From Clostridia bacterium (GTDB lineage Bacteria > Bacillota > Clostridia > UMGS1810), in NCBI GenBank assembly GCA_017549745.1, contig JAFYUA010000012.1, positions 1 through 5,519 of the forward strand: 5,519 nucleotides of DNA. The letters are read 5' to 3'. Position 1 is the first letter of the stretch; each line of letters starts with the position of its first letter. The translations under genes were made by a program, and so were the position numbers. Under the pieces are notes generated by a model that was not told where the DNA came from, did not search any database, and saw only the letters and a program-made list of their open reading frames with translations. Below, in pieces: positions 5,306-5,519 of this stretch.

Positions 5306-5519
5306 TTTGTGTGCAGATATAGGTTACAAGAGTATAAATCATTTTGGAGAGCAGCTTTGCGGTGATCATGTTGATATTGTAGAGCAGAGCGAAGCATCCA
5401 CCGTCATCGTGCTTGCTGACGGCCTTGGAAGCGGAGTGAAGGCGAGTATTCTTTCCACTCTCACATCAAAGATAATATCCACCATGATGGCAGAGGGACT
5501 CCCCATCGAGGAATGTGTG
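5298..5519 (+). CDS. SpoIIE/PP2C-type serine/threonine phosphatase, N-terminal part (runs off the window)
   Basis: The first 74 residues of a gene cut by the right edge. The start MNDLCADIGYKSINHFGE is followed by CGDHVDIV (G22-D23) and VLADGLGSGVKAS (residues 38-50), matching the SpoIIE-type PP2C metal-binding motif (A/L)DGMGSGxxA with the metal-binding Asp at D41. Such enzymes remove phosphate from Ser/Thr of partner proteins, often anti-sigma-antagonist-like ones. There is no signal peptide or membrane segment in the visible part, and no long N-terminal sensor region: the catalytic domain begins almost at once, so the sensing input is probably the neighbouring H-cluster/PAS protein. The ATG overlaps the hydrogenase gene by 8 nt (5298-5305) and AAAGGAG lies at 5281-5287, so the two are probably translationally coupled. 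Too little is visible to check the remaining metal ligands. Confidence 0.87.
   Translation, partial: MNDLCADIGYKSINHFGEQLCGDHVDIVEQSEASTVIVLADGLGSGVKASILSTLTSKIISTMMAEGLPIEECV

Overview
The window looks like part of a fermentative, strictly anaerobic member of the Clostridia (Bacillota), probably an Oscillospiraceae/Ruminococcaceae-type gut organism. This rests on gene content (a fused AdhE, an H-cluster sensor-type hydrogenase paired with a SpoIIE-type phosphatase), strong AGGAGG-like ribosome binding sites and tightly packed same-strand genes. The species cannot be read from the sequence.

Layout, all on the + strand: (1) a 5'-truncated adhE (to 2291), the bifunctional acetaldehyde-CoA/alcohol dehydrogenase that makes ethanol from acetyl-CoA; its first ~65 bases do not look like adhE. 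(2) A small APH/choline-kinase-fold phosphotransferase (2307-2993), 15 nt after adhE. A one-base indel in an A-run near 2926-2930 breaks it; the conserved C-terminal tail is still readable out of frame to 3055. (3) A 63-nt gap with a perfect 11-bp hairpin. (4) A compact cluster: two tandem ~80-residue thioredoxin-fold [2Fe-2S] ferredoxins (3119-3361, 3363-3623), a putative sensory [FeFe]-hydrogenase of the HydS type (3629-5305) carrying two [4Fe-4S] motifs, an H-cluster domain, another four-Cys Fe-S module, a PAS domain and a C-terminal helix, and the start of a SpoIIE/PP2C-type phosphatase (5298 to the window end), whose start codon lies inside the hydrogenase gene.

How they may work together (inference): AdhE and hydrogenases are the two main sinks for fermentation electrons. 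The H-cluster/PAS protein with its phosphatase resembles a redox or H2 sensor with a phosphatase output, as proposed for group C [FeFe]-hydrogenases in Clostridia. The two mini-ferredoxins could pass electrons to or from it. The adjacent adhE suggests, but does not prove, that the system helps balance ethanol against H2 formation. The most notable points are the four-gene redox-signalling cassette with duplicated mini-ferredoxins, the altered H-cluster loops, the kinase frameshift and the aberrant left edge of the window. No tRNA, rRNA, CRISPR array, IS element or minus-strand gene was found, and no stretch over 300 bases lacks a gene.
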